A DNA stretch of 8,805 nucleotides from Elusimicrobiota bacterium (GCA_031258375.1 JAIRMX010000170.1:1-8805); one strand, 5' to 3'. Positions 1 to 5,890 are shown, counted from the first letter of the stretch. Notes: generated by a model from the sequence alone, not told the origin. Program-made: numbers and translations.

Positions 1-1
1 A

Positions 2-580
2 AGCAGGTTTGTGCGCGGCAGCGTAATCAACGCGGGCGACGGCAAGCACGAGCACCCCACGCAGGCGCTTCTTGATATATATACGCTTAAAGAAAAGTTC
101 GGCAAAATAAAAGGGCTCAACGTGACGATTATCGGCGATATCGCGCATTCGCGCGTTGCGCGCTCAAACATATGGGGGCTTACTAAGCTGGGCGCGAACG
201 TAACGCTTTGCGCGCCGGAAATAATACTGCCGAAATACTCAAAAGAATTCGGCGTAAAAGTAACCAGCGATATTAACGAAGCTCTTAAGGACGCGCACGC
301 CTTAAACATATTGCGCATGCAGTTTGAGCGCGATAACGTGGCCGCCTTCCCCACGCCTTCTCAGTATTATAAAACTTACGGCATCACGAAGGAAAAGCTT
401 AAAAAATGCCGCCCGGATATCGTCATAATGCATCCGGGACCCATGAACCGCGGAATAGAAATCAGCAGCGACGTCGCCGACGGCAAAAATTCAGTTATTT
501 TAGAGCAGGTTACAAACGGCATAGCGGTAAGAATGGCCGTTTTATTTTTGACTTCCACTGCAAATAGAACGAATTTGTAG
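2..580 (+). CDS. pyrB: Aspartate carbamoyltransferase catalytic chain, 3' part (5' end outside window)
   Basis: Catalyses carbamoyl phosphate + L-aspartate to N-carbamoyl-L-aspartate, the committed step of de novo pyrimidine synthesis, in the cytoplasm. The reading frame is open from base 2 and gives 192 residues to the stop, about the last 60% of a family that is usually near 305-310 aa. The GTG at 11 lies inside the conserved VRGSVINAGDG stretch and is not a real start. Signatures in order: NAGDG and HPTQ (HPTQ codons 53-64, carbamoyl-phosphate/aspartate site), GDIAHSRVARS, the QFERD segment, and HPGPMNRGIEISSDVADG near the C-terminus, then VTNGIAVRMAVLF. Codon use is GC-rich, unlike the AT-rich gene that follows. 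The last residues (STANRTNL) match no motif I know, but this tail is variable in the family. The neighbour pyrC supports the call. Confidence 0.95.
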   Translation, partial: SRFVRGSVINAGDGKHEHPTQALLDIYTLKEKFGKIKGLNVTIIGDIAHSRVARSNIWGLTKLGANVTLCAPEIILPKYSKEFGVKVTSDINEALKDAHALNILRMQFERDNVAAFPTPSQYYKTYGITKEKLKKCRPDIVIMHPGPMNRGIEISSDVADGKNSVILEQVTNGIAVRMAVLFLTSTANRTNL

Positions 581-612
581 ACATTCATGCATTTATTGCA
601 GGGTATAAAAGT

Positions 613-617
613 GAGGA
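613..617 (+). promoter_or_regulatory. Ribosome binding site that favours the ATG at 626
   Basis: GAGGA lies 8 bases before the ATG at 626. The earlier in-frame ATG at 587 has no purine-rich element at a useful distance. This supports the shorter, 179-residue form of the following gene. Confidence 0.6.
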
Positions 618-625
618 TAAAAATT

Positions 626-1165
626 ATGAAAGATGCTGTAATTTATCAGATGTTTAATTTTATAATGGCAGAGAATGAACAGACGCCAAACAGGATAATA
701 TTTATAGAAAATATAAATAAAATTGCCGAATACGTTAATAATTTGCAATTTACTCCTGCATTCAGTACTTCCGTCCAATTATTAGATATGAAAGGAACCT
801 TTTCTAAAAATGAAATTAAACATATTAAAGAACTTTCTAAAAGATTAAAAAAAATCGTTAAAGCAAGGAAATCATGGGGCATTTCAGATGGACAAATATT
901 GCAACCAAACGATAAAATACCGGCTTTGTCAACCGTGAACGGTATCGGTGGTATGATGTATGGCAACACTCACTATTTTGTCTTTCTTTTTATTCCTTTA
1001 ATTCCTTTAGGTCGTTATGCGGTAATTGACGAGGGGGGCGGATACTCCTTCCACGGTAAATTAGAATTAAACACTTTCCAAAAAATCTGGCGTTTTATAG
1101 CTTTATCCGCTCTTATTATATTAGTAATTTATATCACTGCAAAAATTATCATTAAATATTTATAA
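626..1165 (+). CDS. Small membrane protein of unknown function with a FIPLIPLGRY motif
   Basis: I cannot name a function. The predicted product is 179 aa from the ATG at 626; an in-frame ATG at 587 would add 13 residues but lacks a ribosome binding site. The N-terminal half is charged and probably helical (KNEIKHIKELSKRLKKIVKA). The segment YFVFLFIPLIPLGRY (about 117-131) follows a GIGGMMYG turn and precedes GYSFHGK. I recall this arrangement, a glycine turn, an aromatic/FxPLxPLGRY strand and a YxFxGK element, from a loosely described family of small bacterial membrane proteins, but that is memory and not a search. Residues about 157-176 form a clear transmembrane helix ending KIIIKYL. The gene is much more AT-rich than pyrB and separates pyrB from the pyrC copies, which suggests later acquisition. 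The 88 bases after its stop (to 1253) show no gene. Confidence 0.65.
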   Translation: MKDAVIYQMFNFIMAENEQTPNRIIFIENINKIAEYVNNLQFTPAFSTSVQLLDMKGTFSKNEIKHIKELSKRLKKIVKARKSWGISDGQILQPNDKIPALSTVNGIGGMMYGNTHYFVFLFIPLIPLGRYAVIDEGGGYSFHGKLELNTFQKIWRFIALSALIILVIYITAKIIIKYL

Positions 1166-1240
1166 GATAACAAAGAAGCGAAAAGACTTCAACGCGGAAG
1201 ATAATGACAAAGCTGCATACTCAGCCTGTAATGGCAAACG

Positions 1241-1340
1241 AAAGGATTAATTTATGAACTACTTAATAAAAACCGTGCTGGCGGTGGACCCGAAAAATAA
1301 TTTGGACGAAGTTTGCGATTTATTGATTTAAAATGACAAA
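1241..1340 (+). repeat. Direct repeat, left copy (pyrC ribosome binding site plus first 29 codons)
   Basis: Left member of a direct repeat pair; the partner is 2682-2780. The pair encloses the ATPase cassette of about 1.34 kb. Repeat identity is about 87% over the coding part. The repeat starts at the ribosome binding site, so it covers the translation start of pyrC and little upstream of it. Confidence 0.85.
1254..1340 (+). pseudogene. Broken duplicate of the 5' end of pyrC
   Basis: An ATG at 1254, preceded by the same AAAGGAT-type ribosome binding site as pyrC, opens 25 codons (MNYLIKTVLAVDPKNNLDEV..., ending DLLI) and then hits TAA at 1329-1331. Bases 1254-1340 align without gaps to 2694-2780, the start of intact pyrC, with 11 mismatches in 87 positions; one of these turns GAA into the TAA stop. 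Just upstream, 1241-1253 matches 2682-2693 with a single one-base indel. Similarity ends abruptly near 1340. The substitutions cluster at codons 7-11 (TVLAV against NARVM), and 33 consecutive bases after that are identical. Losing the family's usual NxRVxDP strand is consistent with relaxed selection. This is a remnant and not a working gene. Confidence 0.9.
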
Positions 1341-1442
1341 TCCCCTGTCAACTGCCACGAAGACAATGGCAATACGATATTAGGGTATAAGAGTAATTTT
1401 TATATAAATTATTATTTTGCCTAATATATGCAAATTTTGTTG
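1341..1442. other. AT-rich spacer with an 8-bp inverted repeat, no gene
   Basis: Left end of the cassette, between the broken pyrC copy and the ATPase promoter. It contains ATATTAGG at 1377-1384 and its exact reverse complement CCTAATAT at 1420-1427, 35 bases apart; the interval holds a near-palindromic AATTTTTATATAAATT. I see no open frame of note, no terminal repeat of a known insertion sequence and no convincing terminator. Confidence 0.4.
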
Positions 1443-1482
1443 TTTATACAATTTTATAACTTGACTTATAAAATTGTATAAA
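1443..1482. promoter_or_regulatory. Perfect 17+17 bp palindrome overlapping the ATPase promoter (candidate operator)
   Basis: The left arm TTTATACAATTTTATAA (1443-1459) and right arm TTATAAAATTGTATAAA (1466-1482) are exact reverse complements separated by six bases (CTTGAC). The palindrome covers the -35 element and reaches to one base before the -10 element, so a protein bound here would block RNA polymerase. This is the geometry of a repressor operator. As RNA it would lie upstream of the predicted start site, so it is unlikely to be a terminator or attenuator. The binding protein is unknown; the ATPase has a possible helix-turn-helix-like stretch, but autoregulation is speculation. Confidence 0.65.
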
Positions 1483-1489
1483 ATATAAT
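1461..1489 (+). promoter_or_regulatory. Sigma-70-type promoter of the ATPase gene
   Basis: TTGACT (1461-1466), 17-base spacer, TATAAT (1484-1489). This is the best match to the housekeeping consensus in the window. The expected start of transcription, about 7 bases after the -10 box, falls at or next to the ATG at 1496, so the mRNA would have little or no leader. I see no terminator between the ATPase and pyrC, so the promoter may also drive pyrC. Confidence 0.7.
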
Positions 1490-1495
1490 TAAAAT

Positions 1496-2677
1496 ATGAA
1501 ATATATTCCAAGGGAAATTGAGCCAAAAATTACTGCTGCAGTAAAATATTCTCCCGTAATAGCCGTTACAGGGCCGCGCCAAACGGGCAAATCCACGATG
1601 TTAAAACATTTGTTCCCAAAATATAGTTATATTTCTTTTGATTCTTCGGATTTACGGGCAAGCGCGAGAAACGACCCGCAAATGTTTGTTGAAAATTTAA
1701 AGAAGCCGGTTATAATAGACGAAATTCAATATGTTCCGGAAATTATTCCTTATATAAAAATTTACGTTGATAACTTTACAACCGCGTTGAAAAATGAAGA
1801 AATTGCGGGTAAATTTATATTAACCGGCTCTCAAGCGTTCACTATGATGGCAGGGCTTACGGAATCGCTTGCGGGAAGAATCGCGCTTTTTGAGCTTTTG
1901 CCGTTTTCTTTCTCGGAATTAAATCTAAAAATGACTCAACCGCTCTCATGTTATAAGCAATTATTAAGAGGATTTTATCCGTTGCCAAACGCTTCTGATA
2001 GGGAGTCGGGCGAATATTACGGCGATTATCTCTCAACTTATATTGAAAGAGATGTTAGGCAAATTTTGAATATTAAAGATATAGGCGCGTTTCAAACTTT
2101 TGTGCAGGTTCTGGCGGCAAGAACCGGCAGTATGCTTAATATTGCCAATATTGCAAGGGATTGTTCCATTTCGCACGCCACGGCAAAAAATTGGCTTTCA
2201 ATTCTTACTGCAAGCCGCATTATTTATCTTTTGGAGCCTTATTTTAGAAATATCACAAAGCGCGTGGTAAAAACGCCGAAAGTTTACTTTACTGATACTG
2301 GTTTGCTTGCTCATTTGCTTAGATATAAAGACGCGGAGACTTTAATTTCCGGCCCGATGTCCGGTAATATTTTTGAAAATATGGTGATAATGGAAGCCGT
2401 AAAAAATAATAACAATGCGAAAAAAGGAAATCATTTTTATTTTTACAGGGATAATAACGGCGTGGAAACAGATTTGATTATTGAGGGCGGGCAGTTTATA
2501 AATTTATATGAGATAAAGGCAAGCAAAACTTTGAAATATGAAATGGCAAAAAACTTATCTTTAACGCCTATAAAAGCGGATAAGAAATTTGTTTTGTCTT
2601 TCAATGAAAATTCTATGCCGCTGGGCAATAACATCACGGCAATTTTATGGAGCGATTTCAGCAAAACTTTTGACTGA
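1496..2677 (+). CDS. AAA ATPase with DUF4143-type C-terminal domain
   Basis: The 393-residue product has the normal length and layout of the solitary AAA_14/DUF4143 ATPase family; the cellular role of that family is not established. Walker A is GPRQTGKST (26-34); Walker B is VIIDE (72-76); a LTGSQ sensor-type segment follows at 109-113 and an AGR arginine at 126-128. The second half has YLSTYIERDVRQILNIKD (178-195), a winged/helix-turn-helix-like stretch (about 214-237), FTDTGLLAHLL (265-275), and a C-terminal restriction-endonuclease-like pattern: E294, D326 (ETDLII) and E339-x-K341 (YEIKAS). The frame is intact and probably cytoplasmic. No ribosome binding site precedes the ATG, in line with a leaderless message from the promoter at 1461-1489. 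The stop lies 16 bp before pyrC. The gene sits between two copies of the pyrC 5' end, so it was probably inserted. No toxin, antitoxin, methylase or integrase partner is visible. Confidence 0.93.
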   Translation: MKYIPREIEPKITAAVKYSPVIAVTGPRQTGKSTMLKHLFPKYSYISFDSSDLRASARNDPQMFVENLKKPVIIDEIQYVPEIIPYIKIYVDNFTTALKNEEIAGKFILTGSQAFTMMAGLTESLAGRIALFELLPFSFSELNLKMTQPLSCYKQLLRGFYPLPNASDRESGEYYGDYLSTYIERDVRQILNIKDIGAFQTFVQVLAARTGSMLNIANIARDCSISHATAKNWLSILTASRIIYLLEPYFRNITKRVVKTPKVYFTDTGLLAHLLRYKDAETLISGPMSGNIFENMVIMEAVKNNNNAKKGNHFYFYRDNNGVETDLIIEGGQFINLYEIKASKTLKYEMAKNLSLTPIKADKKFVLSFNENSMPLGNNITAILWSDFSKTFD

Positions 2678-2681
2678 TTAA

Positions 2682-2780
2682 AAAGGATAATTTATGAACT
2701 ATTTAATAAAAAACGCGCGGGTGATGGACCCGAAAAATAATTTGGACGAAGTTTGCGATTTGCTGATTGAAAACGGCAAA
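2682..2780 (+). repeat. Direct repeat, right copy (ribosome binding site and start of intact pyrC)
   Basis: Partner of 1241-1340. It starts 4 bases after the ATPase stop codon, includes the AAAGGA ribosome binding site (2682-2687) and runs through codon 29 of intact pyrC. Beyond this point pyrC continues normally, whereas the left copy diverges into unrelated sequence. Confidence 0.85.
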
Positions 2781-3977
2781 ATCGCGCAAATTGCCAAAAA
2801 TATAAAAGCCGCCGGCGTTCAAATTATTGACGCAACAAACCTTGTTTGCGCGCCCGGGTTTATTGACACGCACGCGCATTTGCGCGAGCCGGGTTTTGAA
2901 GGCAAGGAAACAATTTTATCCGGCACGCAAAGCGCGGCTAAAGGCGGTTTTACGACGGTCTGCATGATGCCGAACACCAACCCCGCTATGGACAGCGCGC
3001 AGCATATAGAAATTGCAAAAAAAATTATTGAAACCGACGCGCTTGTAAACGTAAAAATAATCGGCGCAATTACAAAAGCGCGTGAAGGCAAAGAATTAAC
3101 TGATTTTGAAGAATTAAAAAAAGCGGGCGTTTGCGCGCTTTCCGATGACGGCTCTCCGGTGGAAAACTCCGAAATTATGAAAACCGCGCTGGAGCAGGCC
3201 CACAGGCTAGGCCTGCCGATTACATCGCATGCCGAGGACTTAAAATTAACAAACAAAGGCGTAATGAATGAGGGTTTTATAAGCAGCAAGCTTGGGCTTA
3301 CGGGTATTTCAAATGCCTCTGAATACGAGGCTGTGCGTAAGGAAATTGAATTTGCAAAACAAACAAAAACCGCTTTGCATTTTTCGCACATTTCAACGAA
3401 GGAATCCGTTGAGTTAATCAGAAAAGCAAAAAAAGACGGTGTAAAAATCACGGCTGAAGCAACGCCTCATCATTTTACCCTGACGGAAGAAGCGTGCGAG
3501 AGCTTCAGCGGCAACGCCAAAATGAACCCGCCGCTGCGCTCCGCGCGCGATGTTGAAGCAATCAAACAGGCGCTCAAAGACGGCACGCTTGACAATATCG
3601 CCACCGACCATGCTCCTCATGCTCCGCACGAAAAAGACGTTGAATTTGATTTGGCTCTTTTTGGCATAATCGGTCTTGAAACGGCGTTTCCTCTCGCTTA
3701 TCAAACGCTGGTTGAAAGCGGGCTTATAAGTCTTAAAAAACTTATTGAACTTATGTCGTGTAATCCTGCAAAAATTTTTAACATTGAAGGCGGCAGTCTT
3801 TCTTTAGGCGCAAAAGCCGATATTGTTTTAATAGATTTGAGCAAAAAATGGGTTTACAGTCAGGACGAAATTTTATCTTCCAGCCGCAACACGCCCTATA
3901 TCGGTTGTAAAATGAAAGGCTTTGTCAAACATTTATTTGTCGGCGGCAAACATATTTTAAAAGACGGCCTCGTATAA
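2694..3977 (+). CDS. pyrC: Dihydroorotase, class I
   Basis: Zinc amidohydrolase that interconverts N-carbamoyl-L-aspartate and (S)-dihydroorotate, step 3 of pyrimidine synthesis, cytoplasmic. The 427 residues are typical of class I (Bacillus/Aquifex-type) enzymes. Metal and substrate residues are all present: DTHAHLR with H60, H62 and R64; PNTNP with N94; DDG with D152; SHAE with H179; SHIS with H232; and TDHAPH with catalytic D305. The C-terminal strand (GGSLSLGAKADIVLIDL) is the usual amidohydrolase beta-sandwich. The ATG at 2694 has AAAGGA 6 bases upstream and fits the family N-terminus (IKNARVMDP). The gene follows the ATPase by 16 bp and can be cotranscribed with it. A shortened copy of its first codons lies at 1254-1340. 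It is followed by 80 bp without a strong terminator; a weak CTAA/TTAG hairpin and a T-rich tract occur at about 3988-4015. Confidence 0.97.
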   Translation: MNYLIKNARVMDPKNNLDEVCDLLIENGKIAQIAKNIKAAGVQIIDATNLVCAPGFIDTHAHLREPGFEGKETILSGTQSAAKGGFTTVCMMPNTNPAMDSAQHIEIAKKIIETDALVNVKIIGAITKAREGKELTDFEELKKAGVCALSDDGSPVENSEIMKTALEQAHRLGLPITSHAEDLKLTNKGVMNEGFISSKLGLTGISNASEYEAVRKEIEFAKQTKTALHFSHISTKESVELIRKAKKDGVKITAEATPHHFTLTEEACESFSGNAKMNPPLRSARDVEAIKQALKDGTLDNIATDHAPHAPHEKDVEFDLALFGIIGLETAFPLAYQTLVESGLISLKKLIELMSCNPAKIFNIEGGSLSLGAKADIVLIDLSKKWVYSQDEILSSSRNTPYIGCKMKGFVKHLFVGGKHILKDGLV

Positions 3978-4020
3978 TAAAGAACGCTAATTAAATTGTT
4001 TAGTTTTTTATTTTTAACAT

Positions 4021-4027
4021 AAAGGAG
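4021..4027 (+). promoter_or_regulatory. Strong Shine-Dalgarno-like AAAGGAG without a matching start
   Basis: AAAGGAG is the best ribosome binding sequence in the pyrC-lipase gap but lies 30 bases before the ATG at 4058. The only codon at ideal distance that could serve as a start is ATT at 4036, which is in another frame and gives just 38 codons. It may be a chance match, a small overlapping peptide, or a trace of an altered start. Confidence 0.3.
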
Positions 4028-4057
4028 TCGGAAACATTTTCAAGAATCTTAAATCAA

Positions 4058-4690
4058 ATGACAAAGAGAATATTTATGGCAAAATTATTATTTTTATTTA
4101 TGCCGACGGTATTATTTTTTACCGCCTGCGAAGCAAAGCTTTTAAATATTAACAATAACGGTACTGATATAATTGCCTTTGGCGATAGTCTGAGCGCCGG
4201 TTATGGGGCCGATAAAGAAAGCTCTTATCCGGCCGCGCTGGCGGCTATGATAAACGCGCCCGTTATAAATCTTGGCGTATCGGGAGATACTGCCCGTCAG
4301 GGAGCAAATAGGAAAAGCGATATTTTAAAGTATAATCCTTATATGGTTCTTATTGAATTTGGCGGTAATGACGCCATGCGCGGCAGGCCGTTTGCAGAAA
4401 CGCAAAATGCGCTTGAAGAGATTATCGATTATGTCCATAAAGCCGGCGCAATAGCGGTTGTGGTTGATACCGGCGGCAATTTCAAAATGAGTCCTTACGG
4501 CAAAATGATGAAACGTCTTGCAAAAACAAAAAACGCTTTATTTATACCCAAAATTATGGACGGTATTTTTTATAATCCCGCCTTGAAGTCAGACGCGATA
4601 CATCCAAACGAAAAGGGCTACAAAATAATTGCGGAGAAAATATATAAAAGGATTAAGCCTTATATAAAAAAGAACGTATTCATAGAATGA
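4058..4690 (+). CDS. SGNH/GDSL-family hydrolase lipoprotein (TesA/arylesterase-like)
   Basis: Predicted esterase or lysophospholipase-type serine hydrolase, 210 aa, anchored as a lipoprotein. A short hydrophobic signal (KLLFLFMPTVLFFTAC) ends in a lipobox-like FTAC with C24 as the modified cysteine; the NlpE-like neighbour ends in the same FTAC. The four SGNH blocks are clear: FGDSLSAGYG with nucleophile S44, NLGVSGD with G76, GGND (102-105) with N104, and SDAIHPNEKGY with D179 and H182. The substrate cannot be told from sequence. The start is uncertain: ATG 4058 and ATG 4076 (residue 7) both leave a signal peptide, and neither has a good ribosome binding site. It lies between pyrC and the NlpE-like gene on the same strand, with 80 and 60 bp gaps. 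Confidence 0.9.
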   Translation: MTKRIFMAKLLFLFMPTVLFFTACEAKLLNINNNGTDIIAFGDSLSAGYGADKESSYPAALAAMINAPVINLGVSGDTARQGANRKSDILKYNPYMVLIEFGGNDAMRGRPFAETQNALEEIIDYVHKAGAIAVVVDTGGNFKMSPYGKMMKRLAKTKNALFIPKIMDGIFYNPALKSDAIHPNEKGYKIIAEKIYKRIKPYIKKNVFIE

Positions 4691-4738
4691 CCGTGCATAA
4701 CGGCTATTAAATTACTATAATTATATTAAGAACTTGAC

Positions 4739-4744
4739 GGAGGT
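4739..4744 (+). promoter_or_regulatory. Strong ribosome binding site of the NlpE-like gene
   Basis: GGAGGT lies 6 bases before the ATG at 4751, an almost ideal Shine-Dalgarno site. A TATAAT at 4716-4721 upstream could be a -10 box, but I see no good -35 element, so a separate promoter is only possible. Confidence 0.65.
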
Positions 4745-4750
4745 CATAGT

Positions 4751-5170
4751 ATGCAAAAGTATGTATTTTTTATCTTGTCTTTTTTCGTTATTTTTACCGC
4801 CTGCGGAAAACCGCAGGAAGGCGTTGTTAAAGATTTATCGCAGGAAACCGCAAGCAAGTATGTCGGTACTTTCAGCGGCATATTGCCGTGCGCCGATTGT
4901 GAAGGCATAGATATGGAATTATCTATAAATCCGGACAAAACATTTTCTTTAATAGAATTATATCTCACAAAAGAATCCGATCTTTTTTTAACGGAAGGAT
5001 CTTGGAAACTAAGCGATAAAGCGGATTATATAATATTAACTCCGTCCGGCTCGGACGCTGATAGAGAGGACGTTTTTTATACGCTAAAAGGCGTGGATTT
5101 GGTTAAACTTGATATTTACGCGCGGCCTATTGCGGATTCCCAGCTTAATTATACTTTGCGAAGAAAATAA
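4751..5170 (+). CDS. NlpE N-terminal-domain lipoprotein
   Basis: A 139-aa predicted lipoprotein. The signal peptide (residues 1-17) ends IFTAC with C18 as the lipidated cysteine. The mature part is a single NlpE N-terminal-type domain: YVGTFSGILPCADCEGI carries the family's CxxC pair (C47, C50), followed by DKTFSLIELY, the GSWKLS turn, an IILTPSG strand, and the closing pattern of VDLVKLDIYARPI to LNYTLRRK. In enterobacteria NlpE is an outer-membrane lipoprotein linked to copper tolerance and Cpx surface sensing. That role belongs to the longer two-domain E. coli protein and should not be carried over to this short form without other evidence. It follows the SGNH lipoprotein gene and ends 17 bp before pyrE. 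Confidence 0.88.
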   Translation: MQKYVFFILSFFVIFTACGKPQEGVVKDLSQETASKYVGTFSGILPCADCEGIDMELSINPDKTFSLIELYLTKESDLFLTEGSWKLSDKADYIILTPSGSDADREDVFYTLKGVDLVKLDIYARPIADSQLNYTLRRK

Positions 5171-5187
5171 AGCTCGGAGATAATTTT

Positions 5188-5763
5188 GTGACTAACGAAG
5201 AAGTTTTGAAAATTTTCAGAGATTGCGAGGCTTTGCTTGAAGGGCATTTCAAACTTTCAAGCGGATTGCACAGCAGTAAATATTTGCAATGCGCCAAAGT
5301 GACTCAGTATCCGGATATATCCGCAAAACTCTGTAAAGAACTTGCCGAAAAACTTAAGGATATAAAAATCGACGTCGTAATCGGGCCTGCTATGGGCGGC
5401 GTTATAATAGCGTACGAACTTGCGCGTCAGCTTGGCGTGCGCGGTATTTTTACGGAGCGCGTCGACGGGAAGGTCCAATTTCGGCGCGGTTTTGCGCTTG
5501 CAAAAGGCGAAAGGTGCCTTATAGCTGAAGACGTGGTGACGACCGGTAAAAGCACAAAAGAAGTCATTGCCGCGCTTGAAGAAACCGGCGCGCGGCTTGC
5601 GGCTTGCGGCTGTTTGATAGATAGAAGCGGCGGCAAAGCCGATTTTGGAGTGCCTTTGGTTTCAATGGCTAAAGTAGAAGTTGCGACTTACGAAGAGAAT
5701 AATTGTCCGATGTGCAAGCAAGGCATACCGGTGGAGAAACCGGGTTCAAGAGTTTTTAAATAG
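5188..5763 (+). CDS. pyrE: Orotate phosphoribosyltransferase, Thermus type
   Basis: Joins orotate and PRPP to give orotidine 5'-monophosphate and pyrophosphate, step 5 of UMP synthesis, cytoplasmic. The 191 residues match the shorter Thermus-type subfamily. The PRPP-binding loop LIAEDVVTTGKST is at 111-123 with the acidic pair E114-D115. HFKLSSGLHSSKYLQC (20-35) is the substrate-binding N-terminal part, GPAMGG (66-71) a phosphate-binding turn, and ERVDGKVQFRRGF (90-102) the flexible catalytic loop. The C-terminal CPMCKQGIPVEKPGSR, with C173 and C176, is typical of this subfamily. The start is GTG at 5188, 7 bases after GGAGA (5176-5180). The gap of 17 bp after the NlpE-like gene suggests cotranscription. 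A hairpin terminator follows. I see no PyrR-binding or attenuator sequence in front of it. Confidence 0.95.
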   Translation: MTNEEVLKIFRDCEALLEGHFKLSSGLHSSKYLQCAKVTQYPDISAKLCKELAEKLKDIKIDVVIGPAMGGVIIAYELARQLGVRGIFTERVDGKVQFRRGFALAKGERCLIAEDVVTTGKSTKEVIAALEETGARLAACGCLIDRSGGKADFGVPLVSMAKVEVATYEENNCPMCKQGIPVEKPGSRVFK

Positions 5764-5807
5764 TTTTTTGCGGTTATACGGTTACGTCTAAGCGTAAAAA
5801 ATGTTTG

Positions 5808-5836
5808 TAGACAATTAAAATTAATTTTTGTAAAAT
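5808..5836 (+). promoter_or_regulatory. Possible promoter for tRNA-Lys
   Basis: TAGACA (5808-5813), 17 bases, TAAAAT (5831-5836), both moderate matches to sigma-70 boxes, about 55 bp before the tRNA-Lys gene. Its predicted start site coincides with the first bases of the hairpin at 5843, so the hairpin could also be the 5' end of the tRNA precursor. Confidence 0.35.
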
Positions 5837-5842
5837 ATATAC

Positions 5843-5870
5843 GTTGGGGCAAGTCCCCAACTATTTTTTG
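5843..5870 (+). terminator. Rho-independent terminator after pyrE
   Basis: GTTGGGG (5843-5849) pairs perfectly with CCCCAAC (5855-5861) around a CAAGT loop, and TATTTTTTG follows. The GC-rich 7-bp stem with a T run is a standard intrinsic terminator for the pyrE transcript. Confidence 0.75.
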
Positions 5871-5890
5871 TTATTTTTCAATCAGTTTAA

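Noticed and set aside
541..580. Idea that the pyrB C-terminus was replaced by the downstream insertion
   Set aside because: The core VRMAV element is present and the tail after it varies widely among PyrB proteins, so truncation cannot be shown.
587..625. Earlier ATG at 587 for the small membrane protein
   Set aside because: No Shine-Dalgarno element at a useful distance, whereas GAGGA is well placed for the ATG at 626.
600..1396. Similar AGGGTATAA strings at 600 and 1382 as possible insertion boundaries
   Set aside because: Only about 14 of 15 bases match, with no similarity further out; likely chance in AT-rich DNA.
2819..3451. 210-codon open frame on the minus strand inside pyrC
   Set aside because: Antisense to a well-supported dihydroorotase with all catalytic residues. 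The translation has no recognisable motif and reflects codon bias of the sense gene.
5171..5187. PyrR-type attenuator or uracil-responsive leader before pyrE or pyrC
   Set aside because: The gaps of 17 and 16 bp are too short and no leader hairpins are present.
574..5813. Shared 10-mer TTTGTAGACA at 574-583 and 5804-5813
   Set aside because: The second fits a promoter-like arrangement, but the first has its only TATAAA-like box 20 bases away; a shared regulatory motif is not supported.
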